Assembly: GCF_004379255.2 (NCBI RefSeq)
Contig: NC_056033.1
Span: 42,062,719 to 42,126,718, forward strand
Direction of reading: 5' to 3'
Origin: Salvia splendens
Taxonomy: Eukaryota > Streptophyta > Magnoliopsida > Lamiales > Lamiaceae
Length of the DNA stretch: 64,000 bases
Shown: piece by piece, positions 40,979 to 52,137 of the stretch
Position numbering within the stretch: position 1 is the first letter of the stretch
How the letters are laid out: every line of letters begins with the position of its first letter
The notes under the pieces: model-generated
What the model saw: the letters and a program-made list of their open reading frames with translations, nothing else
Told to the model about the DNA's origin: nothing
Databases searched by the model: none
Made by a program: the position numbers and the translations under genes

Positions 40979-43784
40979 CTAGCAGTTTCCCCACCCGCTG
41001 AACCCATATCCATGCTGCTTCATCACATTCACATAGCTGTGATCCCTCTCAAACGCCGACAGCTTCACCAGCGGCAGCAGCTCCTCCCTACCTCCGCCCC
41101 CTCCGCCGCCGCTGCTGCTTCCGCCGCCGGTGAGGCCGAGGAAGTCCCTGGTCAATACGTCGCCGCCGCCGCCCCCCCTCTGCCACGCCATGTCCAGTCC
41201 TGCCATGCTGGAGGACCCCACGTGGGCTGGCCCCACCGCGGCCGCCCTCTGGAGGAGCGCGGTGGCAGACATCGCGGCACTCCCCATGCCTTGGTAGAGT
41301 GGGGCTAGGGTTTGCTCAGCATGGGAGAGGTCCATGGGGATTTGGGGGGGCTGAGGCCCCCACGACTGGCCGAATTGGCGGTGGTGGCCGGGGGAGAAGG
41401 AGAGGATGTTTGGGGTGGTGAAGAGGTAGGGTTGGGTGGCGGCAGGGGCAGGGACGGGGGCGGGGGCCGGGGCGAAGTTAGGGTTTGGTGCCAAGATTGA
41501 GTCTGGGTCCAAGATTGAGTTTGTGACAGCTGAGAGCCTTGCACTTTCTTCAGCCAATGCATCACAAAATGCCCTGTGGGTGATGAAGCTATCCTTCCTA
41601 CACCAAAGTAAAAAAAAAGAAATATATTAGTACATAAATTTAGTAAAAAGAGAAATAGTATGGCATGATCATTTCCAATTACTTGCACAAACAAGAAAGT
41701 AATGAAATAATCAAATTGGGTAGTGATAAATTCTTTCACCCAATTGATTAAACACAAAACAAGGCTAAAATATCAATTGAAAGAGGGTATTAAATCATAT
41801 ACAATTAAATGAAATTAAACATGTGAAATGTGGGGGTGAGTGTAGAAAGGCACAAACCACTTTAATAATGACTATATGGGACCAATTAGTCTTGTGGGTC
41901 ATTACAAACTTTCAAAACAAAAGCATACAAGAAAATGTAGATGGTTTTTTCTGAGCTTGTGAGCCCCAAAGTGAGTGTGAGAGAGAGATGGATGTGCATG
42001 CACTAAAGGTTCTTGAAAATAGAGCTTGTTCATGCACACACACGCACATACACAGTAGCCAGTGCATGTGCAGCTCATAAAATTTCAAAAATAACACAAC
42101 ACAAGGTTTTTTATGATCATAGTCTACAAAATTATTACAGCTTCTGTCAGTAAATAGTGAGAAATTTTGCAGGGATTGTATCAACAAAAGTATTCAATCT
42201 TCCATAACTTTCTTTTAGAACAATTGCTGAGACAGCCATCATTGTTTTTTAGACTCCTTTTTATAGTACACTCAATTAGCAAAAGTTGAGAAAGAAGAAA
42301 CAGACATTTGCATGCAAATGCAGGTTTTCCACTGTCCCACATTTCAAAACTCCCAAAAACAAATTTCTTGCAAATTAGCATCGATTTATTTAGAACACAA
42401 TCATACACATTGGCCATCATATGCTTATAGTATAACTAAAACAACAAAACCCACTTTAAAAAATCGAATCTTTCAAAGAAATGAAAATGGGATTAATTAA
42501 TCATCATTTTGGGGAAAAAATTCATCGGAAAAACCATTGAATATGATTAAATTATGATCTGTCCGGCAACTTTAAAGATCAATAAAAAAATCATGAAGTT
42601 TAGATCTGTCCGTCTACATCTGATGATAATTTTCACCAAATGACACATTTTTCTGAATAAATAGACGACATCATTTAATTCAGTGACGGTAACGCTACTA
42701 TTGTTTTAAATTTAACCAAAAGTTTTTTTTGCATGAACAAATCCAAACCACACAAATTTGCACAAATAACAAGAATTTAATCAAACTTCATGATTTTTCT
42801 AGCAGATACGAATCCAAATTGCACAGATTTGCATAAATAACAAGAATTTAATCAAACTTCATGATTTTTCTACTAGAGACAAATGAATTTACCTGGAGAA
42901 GAGGGTTCCACAGTCACATCGATACTCTCGAGTCCCGCAGGTCTTCGAGTGAGCTTTCCAATCCGACTGCACGGCGTAGATCTTCGAGCATTTCTCGCAT
43001 TTCCATTTCTTCTCGCCGTGCTTCCGGCAGTAGTGCTTCTTGATCCCCGTGAGGTCCCCCAGCGCACGGGACGGGTGGTGGTGGAGGCACGATGGCTCCG
43101 GGCAGACATACGCCCTCTTGCGAGCCTCCTTCGTGCTCCTCTGCTTCAGCTTCCACGGCAGATTGTGGCCCCTCCTGTGCAGCTGAAGATTCTGATCCCT
43201 CTGGAAACCCTTGTTGCAGATCTCGCACACGAACCTGTTCGCCGTCATTAGGGTTTTGGGCGACAGCGCGATCACCTCTGCGTCGGGATCTGCACGCACG
43301 GGCGTTCAGTTCGTTAGATAAGATCGGAGGCGGACGCAAAAAATAGTATTGGTAGGGCTATGTTTGCTACATTTTATTTAAAACTATATTTTTAAATAAT
43401 TTAGATTATTAATGGGGGCGTTACATAGTAATTTATGTTAAATTTGGACGAATATAAAAAATTTATAAAAAAACACTAAAAAAATAGTTTTAGGAAATAC
43501 TATATGCGATAGGCTAAAATAGTAAACATGACAACTGAACGGCCGATTATTTACAAATGAGAAAAACACACAGATACACGTGTGTGTGCGCGCGCGTGTG
43601 CGAGTTACTTACCGGGGTTTCCGGGTAGGTTTCTCTTCTTCTTGGGCTTGATTGGAGGGGTGGTGGTGGCGGCGGCGGCGATGGTGGTGGAATTAGGCAG
43701 CATTGAATTTAAGGTGCCGATATCGCGATTAACCCTAGAACAGCTGCCGTTTTCGCTTGAACTCGGAATCGCCATCGGAAACAT
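40979..43784 (-). CDS. INDETERMINATE DOMAIN (IDD) C2H2 zinc-finger transcription factor
   Basis: Three exons on the minus strand (43613..43784, 42893..43289, 40979..41597) give 395 aa in frame. The N-terminus MFPMAIPSSSENGS leads to a basic KPKKKRNLPGNPDPDAEV segment, the ID-domain nuclear signal. Four fingers follow: FVCEICNKGFQRDQNLQLH, YVCPEPSC...GIKKHYCRKHGE, WKCEKCSKIYAVQSDWKAH and YRCDCGTLFSRKDSFITHRAFC (the CCHC type), the last spanning intron 2. The C-terminal half is Ala/Pro/Gly-rich and keeps the IDD motifs MSATALLQRAA and TRDFLGL. IDD proteins bind DNA and partner with DELLA and SHR/SCR GRAS proteins in root, sugar and gravity programmes. I cannot say which IDD number. High GC in exons produces many false open frames on the other strand. 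Confidence 0.95.
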
Positions 43785-44260
43785 TGCTATTTTTGGTGGG
43801 CGGAGGGAGACGAATAATTTAGTTGAATTGTGACAAAAAAAGAAGAAAAATATTGAGATTTAAAGAAATTTTTTTTGTTATTTTGTGAGTGGAGATAAGC
43901 TCCTCTAACAAACCCTCATTAAAGCCCTAGTCATGAAAGAGCTAAATCCCACCTGGAAATTTAATGCAGCTGAGGAGTCATATATTATCGATGAATTCAC
44001 ATAAATATTTTGTTAAGTATGGAAAGAAGACAAACAAAATTGAAAACAAAAACTAATAGTAGAATCTAACACTCTGAATCACTGTCTTAAACTATCTAAT
44101 TTTGGTTCCTTCTTCTCCTAGTACTGTATTTTTCTTCTGCACAATTCAAATATCTCCCTATCTCTCTCTCTCTCTCTTGAAATTGTATCAATTGATATCT
44201 CCTCTCTTTGGAAGGTATCGAAGAATATATATATATATATATATATATAAGTGATAAAGT
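43785..44260 (-). promoter_or_regulatory. IDD gene 5' region with GA-repeat and TA-repeat
   Basis: Upstream of the ATG at 43784 the minus strand has a GAGA run (complement of CT repeat about 44159..44178) and a TA microsatellite (44225..44249). GA repeats of this sort in plant leaders and promoters can bind BPC/GAGA proteins; that role is inferred. No TATA box was picked out with confidence. Confidence 0.4.
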
Positions 44261-47200
44261 AAGCTTGTATAATAGTAGTAGTATTTTGTAAAGTTGTCAG
44301 TAGGTAGAAATAGTATACAAGAATGTGTGTTTTTATTATTACAGTGGCAGATTTGGACAAGAAAAAAACGGCCAACTAAAAAAAAATATAACACAAATCC
44401 CAGATATTTAATGGCACAAAAAACCAGAAAAGGCAAGAATTCTGCAAAGTAAAGTATGTGTGTGTGTTTGAGAGAGTGACAGTGGTGAATATGAATATTA
44501 TTGAATCAACATATATTCTTTTTAATTAATTGTTTTACGTAAAATTAGAGGTCTGACATGGGTACTTTTTTTGTCACTCTTCCTGTTATAAAACACCCAA
44601 ACTCCTAAAAGTTTTATTGAAATGAAATTCAATGTATTAAAAGGAGGGATTGTTTATAAGAAAGAAAATTGAGAAGCTTAAAAAGATAAGTATTATGGAA
44701 AATGGTGGCAAAGCCAAAAGGCTAAAGCTTAAAGGCTAAAGGGAAAGTGTAATAGTTGATATATATGCCCACTTTTTTGTAGCCTATGGCCATGCTTTCA
44801 TAATTAAATTATCATAAGCTCATGTTTTTTATGATTTACACACACTAAAATTTATGTATCATGTACTACTAGTATATAAGTGTATGTCAATGGGAGACAG
44901 AAAGCTCTTGTAATTTATCAAAGGATATAACATTGATGAGTAATTATTAATTCTTACTCTTAAAGTTGTAATTGTGATATGTTTTCCATTATTAGTCTTG
45001 TTGGGATAAAAGCTAGAATGATTTTGCCATAATTGCGTGATTATATTAATTAGTACTAGACTTTTCCTTGTGATAATTTCAATTAGTCTTCTATGTAGGA
45101 AAGTTGATTCATTATTGTACACAAAGAAATATATGTAAATATTGTATGGAGCCCAATTGACCTTATTCATATATACATCATTAGAAATTTCATAAATTAA
45201 AGCATATAAACAACGAAATCTCTCTTAAAAAAAACATATAAACAACGAGAGATAAGATCATCTGTTTCATACTTTTTGGTGCCACCATCATATTTGTAGA
45301 AAAAAATGATTTATAAATGTAACCAGATAATAATTGATTGACATATACTCCTATAATCTAATGGAACAAAGAATAAAATAGAATAATATAGGTTATTAAA
45401 CAACCATCCATAATACTATATAATTAACTAAAATTTGAAAATAACAACATAAAAAGTTAATGTTCATCCTATTATAAATCCTACTAATTGGTAAATAGAT
45501 AATTCTAGGAATTTAATTCTCAAACTTTTGACTTTATTGAAAGTTAAGACTTAATATAAGTGTTTCAATAATTAATGTCTCAAATTAGAAAAATTTAAAA
45601 GTTGTGACATTATATTGAAACACTAAAATAAAAATTGAATCTAATTGCGACAAGTTCCAAATTTTGGGATTTAAATTGTAATTGATCTCATTTATAAATG
45701 TAAAATAAAACTATTTGAAGAAAAAATTTGAATAATACTCCAAATAACAGTGGTTAAATGCTGAGTTTCTGCACATAGACCTAATCTTATGTTGAATATC
45801 TGATTTAATATGTTTTGCCATTTCTCTTTTCCATGAAAATTGAATTTATTGTGGTGCTATCTTCTTATCTCAATTAATTAATTATATGCTTATCTATTTC
45901 TTTTTTTCTTCTTATCCCATCCCTTGAGTGCACTATTTAATTTCTTAAATTCAAAACCCCACCAAAAGGAATTTAGAAGTCTCTTTATTTTCCTCCCAAA
46001 TATCCTTTGTAACTTTTTCATATTCCAAACCTGTATCCAAAGCCATATATCATATACACTATATATTTGCCAAACTTGTCAACCTTTTATCCATTAAAAA
46101 CTATTAAATTCTTGATATTAATCATTTCACAAGTTTCAAAATTATTATCATTATAGTCACAGAAAAGCATGCAAATTAGACAACTTGTCACTAAAACCAT
46201 CTCACAATAATTCATGAATATTTTTCTTTAATATATATGACTTTTAAAATCATCATGTACACACAAATTTACCCTTTAAAATTTAAATTTTAAAAATAAA
46301 TAAAATAAAAATTGCAACATGGGAGTGTTAATTGAGCTTTGCAATGTACTAATAATAGGACCCATGATGAATGCTTATATCAAGATTCTTGAAATTAAAC
46401 ACTGGTGAGAATCCTATGTTTTCTAGGATCATGTGTTTATCTTTGATTAGAGATTGATTTCTTCTTCTTTTTTGCTTCTTCCTTTTTCATGAGATAAGAT
46501 TAGGTTTATGTACCTCACACATATATGATATATCAATCTTTTGAAACCCTAAAGAAAATATTGTTGTTGTACGCCATTGACATCTAAACTAATACTCCAC
46601 TAATTTATCATGTAACTTTAGTCAATTACTATTATTTTTCCCATTTCAATTTTTATTCATGTTTCGAAGAATCCAATGTTTTTTTTGTAGATGGAAAATA
46701 AGAACTTAAAATCTAGTGAAAATAGACAGTTTGGATTATCAGTACGTGATTAAACTAAATTTTGCTAATTAGTTATACGAAGTAAATTTTGGGTCGAATT
46801 AATTGATTTATTTATTTAGAAAATGTAGCAATAATGTTTGGATGTGAATGGTGATGAGTAGAGAGAAGGGAATATTTGATAATTAGTGGGAAAGAATAAG
46901 CAAAAGAAGAGTCGTGCTTTGAATGATGCTTTTGTTCACGGGTCTTCTATTCTCAGATTCTTTCTTGCAATTGAGACTTACTCTACATTTTATTTATTTA
47001 TAAAAGTAAATTTTAATAAGAATGGCTAGTTCTATGATGGATGTTGATTGTGATAAAAATGACTATTATTGTGAATAAATTACAATTGGTTCTTATTATG
47101 GATAAAAGTGAAAGTTTTACTAAATAAAAATCAAAATGTAGTATCATAATAGAAGATGACATCTTTTCATGATTAAAAATGATTATTGTTCTTAATATAT

Positions 47201-48702
47201 AGTACAAGCATTTTAATGAGTACAATTTATAAATACATAATAAAATTGGATTGGGTCGAATTCGAAATTAAATTCCAATTCTCTATGCAATTGTGCCAAG
47301 GCTAACTGGCTAAGTATATCTAGCCATTTTTATTGAAAAGTTAGTTAAGTGATAGTAAAATTTAAACTCAATTTCTTGTTACTTACAAACTGAAGTCTGC
47401 ATTGCTTAAACCTGCAGAAGATAATTTTACGTTGCAGTACAACATTTCTATATGTGATAGTTGGATATGGGCCTACATGGATTGATGAGGGATCAATAAT
47501 ATGGGCCCAACTGAAGAGGCCCATTCTGAATTATCCATGATTAAAAATTCTAAACAATTAATTATTTTAAAACCTGACTATAAATGGGCTGGGCCGAAAA
47601 TAAAATAAAGCCATTCTCAGTTTTACTAGCAAGACATTCCGGGCCCATAGATGAATGGAGAAATTCGAACCCTAAATTTTTTTGTTCACGAACAATGTTC
47701 GCATATTATTTGACACCTCAAAATTTGTAACTAAATGACGACGTTAATGCAAAACATATGAGCACATGCAGACACTACGCGACATTTTCAACTTGGGCGA
47801 AATTAAAATTTATGTTATCTATTTAATTTTTTGGCACTTTATAAGAATTCATGCTCATAACAACAATCTCAGGATTCTCATCATATACTAAAATTCGGAA
47901 TTCGAATCAATATGGTTGTTATGGTGGCTCAGTACCTCATCACTTGATCATGTGAATGGAACAAACTATTTGACTAGTCCCTACCGCTTAGTGTGCTAGC
48001 TGATCATTGGGACGTGGGCTATTCCTCTAGTTGTTGGTAACCATTTGGTTAGTCTATTACCGCTTAGTGCGCTGACAGTTGGAATGAAGATTAGTACTTT
48101 AACTGTCGGTATGAAGGAAATATTGGGAAATAAAAAAAATTGGGAATTCGAGGAAATATATCATTTCCTAACTCGCCACATGCGCGATATATCATATATG
48201 TGCTCTCATTTTGCAAACAAAAATTTCTTTGGTTAGTTCTCTTCCTGTATTTTGGCAACGCGTGTAATCTAGTAAGTGTACTATGTTAAACTATTTAAGG
48301 TTATCTTGATTCTTGTCGCAGTTTGCATCACTCCACGTGTCAGTCCCCAAATTAGAATTCATACAAATACAATCATGCCTCACTTCCTTTATCGATACTA
48401 CTACTAATTCAAGGTTGCACGTGTTATTCTTAAAACTTACTCTTCATTTTTAATAAAATGTACGGTAAGAGATTTGCTCCTTGATTTTGAGCATGTTTGA
48501 TTCCTTTTTTTAAGACCAGTTATTCCATCCTTGTAGCTACTATTCTTAGAATTTTTACTTTCAAACATGGAAAAGTCTCAAATTTTGATATTGTGCTTTC
48601 GATTCTTTAGCGAGGGAGATCAAATTATTAGATATTGTGATCTTGATAATTGACTTCAAGTATAAAGTATCGAGATTTTAAGACGTTTAGATACTCACTT
48701 GA
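44261..48702. other. Long AT-rich intergenic stretch, no gene seen
   Basis: All frames are broken by stops and no conserved protein is recognisable. Two points stand out: a cluster of TGGGCC/GGCCCA motifs at 47465..47650, and an imperfect direct repeat around 47978 and 48057 (CTACCGCTTAGTGTGCT against TTACCGCTTAGTGCGCT). Otherwise I see nothing. Confidence 0.5.
47465..47680 (+). promoter_or_regulatory. Orphan site II (TGGGCC) cluster with telo-box
   Basis: Five TGGGC(C/T)/GGCCCA motifs (near 47468, 47503, 47519, 47586 and 47643) are followed by AACCCTAA near 47671. Site II plus telo-box is the usual plant promoter grammar of ribosomal and translation genes. No open frame follows (an ATG at 47656 stops within a few codons), so this may be a relic promoter or chance. 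Confidence 0.3.
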
Positions 48703-49515
48703 GGGCATTAGCAATGGGGCGCCCTAAGGCGCGTCACGTCAGCAGTTTTATCCTCCTACCTCCCCACCTACAGTGGGGCGCCCTAAGGCGCGCCCTATGG
48801 CGCGCCACGTCATCATTTTTTTAATATTTACAAAATCCATACGAATTTTAAAAAAATTAATACATTAAAATACGAATTTCAAAAACTTCATTTCATTTAA
48901 TAAAAATTAATACATTACAATGCGAATTAAAAAAAAACGCAAACTCAGCGACGGCGGTTACGAGCCCGCGCATAGCATGCCGCCTGGCCTCTTCAACGGC
49001 TGCATCTAATGCTTCGTCAAGCGAACCACCGGATTCAGACGAACTAGAACTATTGGTGTCACCGAGATTCATTTTGGTTGGATGTAGAGAGAGAATATGT
49101 AAAGAGATAGTCGATATGTTCGTATGCACAACTGAATGAGAAACGAGATTTAAATAGGAAATCAAAACCGCGTGTCATCGTCCGCGTCGATCGTCCGCAA
49201 CCTCCACAATGGGGCGGACGATGGCGCGGACGATGTTCTATTTAAAACCGCGTGTCATCGTCCGCGTCGATCGTCCGCAACCTCCACAATGGGGCGGACG
49301 ATGACCATCGTCCGCGGCCATCGTCCGCGACAGCCGCAATGGGGCGGACGATGGCACGGACGATGGCCATCGTCCGCGCTATCCTCCGCGACCGAAGTAT
49401 AGGGCGCCGCTATCGTCCGCGCCCTATGGCACGCACCCGCAATGGGTGCGGACGATGGATGGCGCGGACGATGCGCGCCATCGGGCGTGCCATCGTCCGC
49501 CCATTGCGGATGCTC
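48703..49515 (-). mobile_element. PIF/Harbinger-derived MITE, 813 bp, with internal repeats
   Basis: Left end GGGCATTAGCAATGGGGCG and right end (other strand) GAGCATCCGCAATGGGCGG are inverted repeats, flanked by TGA at 48700..48702 and 49516..49518. On the minus strand, 49069 down to about 48950 encodes MNLGDTNSSSSSESGG and LDEALDAAVEEA, similar in kind to the N-terminal tip of Harbinger transposases, so this looks like a deletion derivative. The right third is an array built on ATCGTCCGC. Confidence 0.72.
49167..49505. repeat. GC-rich tandem repeats inside the MITE
   Basis: An 80-bp unit beginning AAACCGCGTGTCATCGTCC occurs twice, at about 49167 and 49247, and CATCGTCCGC or its complement GCGGACGATG recurs over a dozen times to 49505. 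The open frames here are artefacts of the repeat. Confidence 0.85.
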
Positions 49516-49518
49516 TGA

Positions 49519-50349
49519 TATCATGATTTTAATATTTTAATGAAGGAGTCAGGAACTAGATAATGTGATTTCGATCATTGATTTTGAGTACGAAGTATCA
49601 AGATGCTACCATTTTGCAGACAGAATTGCATTTGTTAGTCAACTTCTTCTGTTTGACTAGTTAGAAATGAATGTGTAAAAATGAAACGTTTAAAGTTTAA
49701 ACTATATTAGAATTCAAAAGTACTATGTTGATAGTTAAGGTTGTTGCAATTTGCAGCACTACACGTGTCGTGTCAAACACAAAATACCACCTACCTACTT
49801 TGAAAATGCAAAATGGAGCCAAATTGAAGTATCATATGATTGATGATTGATGAGTACAATTTATTCGACACTTGTAAAATGTGGAATCTTGTCCTAAATC
49901 GGATTACTCATAATTAGTAGTGAACCAATGATAATATCACATGACAGACACTTTTATAGAAATCATATACTCCGTATTTCGTAATATTTCTTTGTATGTA
50001 CCATTAATGGAACATTTGTTTCCATGAACGAGTAAAATAAGCTAAGACTCACTCAGTTATTTAGTTTCAGTTTTGAAAGACTCTGATTAAAATATAAAAA
50101 CTGAAAAAGTTACTTAACTTTATATAATCAGGCAAAATGGCATAGAACTTAAGGGATATAAAATGTGAATAAAATTGTAAACATAACAAACATAATCAAA
50201 CAAACGATATGATATTTTACCATAAAACAAAAAAAAACGGCCATTTTAGATCTAAACCTGTGGCATCTAATTTTTTGGATATTTGGTTGCTGAAGATTAA
50301 ATCATTGCTCGAAACTAAACTTGTCCGAAATTACCTTGTCAGTCAGACA
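49519..50349. other. Intergenic DNA and HSF 3' flank
   Basis: AT-rich, no gene. Its right part is expected to hold the 3' UTR of the heat stress factor gene on the minus strand. Confidence 0.5.
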
Positions 50350-51788
50350 CTATCTCCAAGGAGGTGAAGCCAAGAAGCCTAACCTATGAGCCAAAGCATT
50401 CACATCTTCCCCTCCACACTCCACATCTTCACCACCATCACCCAAACCTACTTCCTCATCAAACCCCTCACTAAGTAGCTCCTCCCAAAACCCGTCGTCG
50501 AGCTCGTTACCGACCTCGTCCGCCTCCACCTCCTCCCCCTTCCCCTTCCCAATCCCCTGCATCTCCATCGCTAGCACCTCCAGCTCCGAGGGGGCCAAGC
50601 CCCCCCAATACTCCACCGGCTCCGCCTTCACCGCCCCCCACCCTGACGACCCCTCGACCGCCCTCCTCCGCTTCTTCCCGGCGTCCTCCTCCACCTCCCG
50701 CTTCCTCCTCTCCCTGTAATTAGCCAACTGATGGATGAACTCGGGATTCTGCATCGCCCTCGCCAAGAAGCTCATCATCTGCTGCTGCCTCTTCTCCGTG
50801 CTCTGCAGCCTCAGCTCCATCTGCTGGAGGTGAGCCCGCGTCGCCTGCTGCTGCTGACGGAGCTTCACAAGCTCCATCACCAGCAGCACCCGGTCGCGGC
50901 GCAGCCCGTCCACCTCTGGGTCGGCGGACTGGGCCTTTGGGGGGCTCGTCTTCCTTCGAGTTATGTGCCTCAACAGATGCTTTTGGCCTCTCAGAAATGC
51001 GTCGTTGGCGAATTCCCACTTGTCTGTGTCGATCTTTCTAAACCCCTGCACCAATCAATCACATTTCCCCCTTAGTTTTTTCTTGAGTTTGGTGAAATTG
51101 TTAGTACCTTTTTTCTTGAATTGGATTTTGAAGCTTCTCATCATCTTCTATCAACACCTTTATGAAGAGGAACAAGAACAACAAACTTTATTTAAAAACA
51201 TATATTCCTGAGTATAAATTTGAAGCTTATGCAGCGTGTTCAGCTTATCATAATTGCAGAAAAAGATAGACTTCTGCAATTCTGATTGACTAGACACACA
51301 TCCGATTCATTTGATGGTTCGGATACAATGCAGATGTGTCCAGCTTATCACAATTGCAGAAAATGACATATTTATGCAATTTTGATTCGACACTAATCGC
51401 AATTGCAGAAAAGATGGATTTATGCAATTCTGATTGACCAGACACATTATCTCTTTCTTCCTTCTCATCAAAATCAAATCGAAAACAGGAGAAGAAAAAG
51501 GGGGATTTTACTTACATAAGTATTGAGCTGTCTGACGAAGCTGGAGAAGTTGGAGTGCTTGAAATAGCGAGGGAGCAGAGAGGAGGAGAAGGCGTGCGGG
51601 TCCCACACGACGAAGCTGTGGCCTCCTCTGCTCCACGAAACGACGCCGTCCGTGGCCGGATCGTCGACCATGTCGAACGTCTTCGTCAGGAACGGCGGCG
51701 GCCCCATTTCGTGCAGCCCTTCCATCGGCATCGGCGCCGCATCGCTCGACGAAGAGTCTCCTCGATACTCCTCCTTCACCGGAAACAT
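50350..51788 (-). CDS. Class A heat stress transcription factor (HSFA2/A6/A7 group)
   Basis: Two exons (51516..51788 and 50350..51045) splice in phase 0 at the position conserved in plant Hsf genes, between LNTY and GFRK, giving 322 aa. It begins [15 protein letters not shown]. Parts: DNA-binding domain about 29-122 ([39 protein letters not shown]); heptad HR-A/B about 136-200 with the longer class A spacing ([22 protein letters not shown]); basic NLS KKRRR 215-219; AHA activator DDGFWEELL 274-282; NES-like [11 protein letters not shown] 306-316. It activates heat-response genes as a trimer at heat shock elements. [19 protein letters not shown] fits HSFA2, A6b or A7, and I cannot separate these. 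Three HSEs upstream suggest it is heat-induced itself. Confidence 0.95.
51241..51447. repeat. Three imperfect repeats in the HSF intron
   Basis: Units at about 51241..51299, 51337..51393 and 51394..51447 each contain AATTGCAGAAAA then a TATGCAATT or CTGCAATT segment and TGATTGAC, so each can fold on itself. They lie within the single intron (51046..51515) and leave its splice sites untouched. Origin unknown. Confidence 0.7.
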
Positions 51789-51980
51789 CTATTTCACTTA
51801 CGCGATTTAACCGAAAAGCAGAGGAAAACATGAATTTCCGATTAGGGAAAGAAAATCAGACAGCTGTGAGATTTGATTTTTTTTTTCAGTTGTGTTCTGT
51901 TTTGGAAAGAAAACGGTTAAAGAAGATGGGAGTGAGTGTGAACAGGAAGAAGATGCTTCGCTAGTGATTGGGGATTTTCC

Positions 51981-51991
51981 TTGTTTATATA
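51981..51991 (-). promoter_or_regulatory. TATA box of the HSF gene
   Basis: The minus strand reads TATATAAACAA, about 195 bp before the ATG at 51788 and just downstream of the first heat shock element. It is the best TATA match in this flank. Confidence 0.6.
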
Positions 51992-52017
51992 GGAAGGGAG
52001 GGTAGATATTTATCTTG

Positions 52018-52137
52018 GAAAGTTCTAGAAATGGAGGTTTTGGATTGAACCTTCCATTGCAACTTGCAATATTTTAGTGTTGTTTTTTTTATTTTAATTA
52101 GAAGGTTCTAGGATTGGTGGAGTGGAAACTTCTGGAG
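52018..52137 (-). promoter_or_regulatory. Three heat shock elements upstream of the HSF gene
   Basis: Perfect GAAnnTTCnnGAA at 52018..52030, a near-perfect GAAggTTCtaGGA at 52101..52113, and GAAacTTCtgGAG at 52125..52137. The closest lies about 27 bp from the TATA box. This is the arrangement of heat-inducible plant promoters and predicts auto- or cross-regulation by other Hsfs such as HSFA1. Confidence 0.78.

Noticed and set aside
42873..43346. Several open frames of 60-140 aa on both strands
   Set aside because: They are alternative frames of the GC-rich IDD zinc-finger exon; only the C2H2 frame shows family motifs and joins its neighbours by splicing.
49167..49505. Regular short repeats resembling a CRISPR array
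   Set aside because: Units overlap, lack spacers of constant length and lie inside a plant MITE with clear ends.
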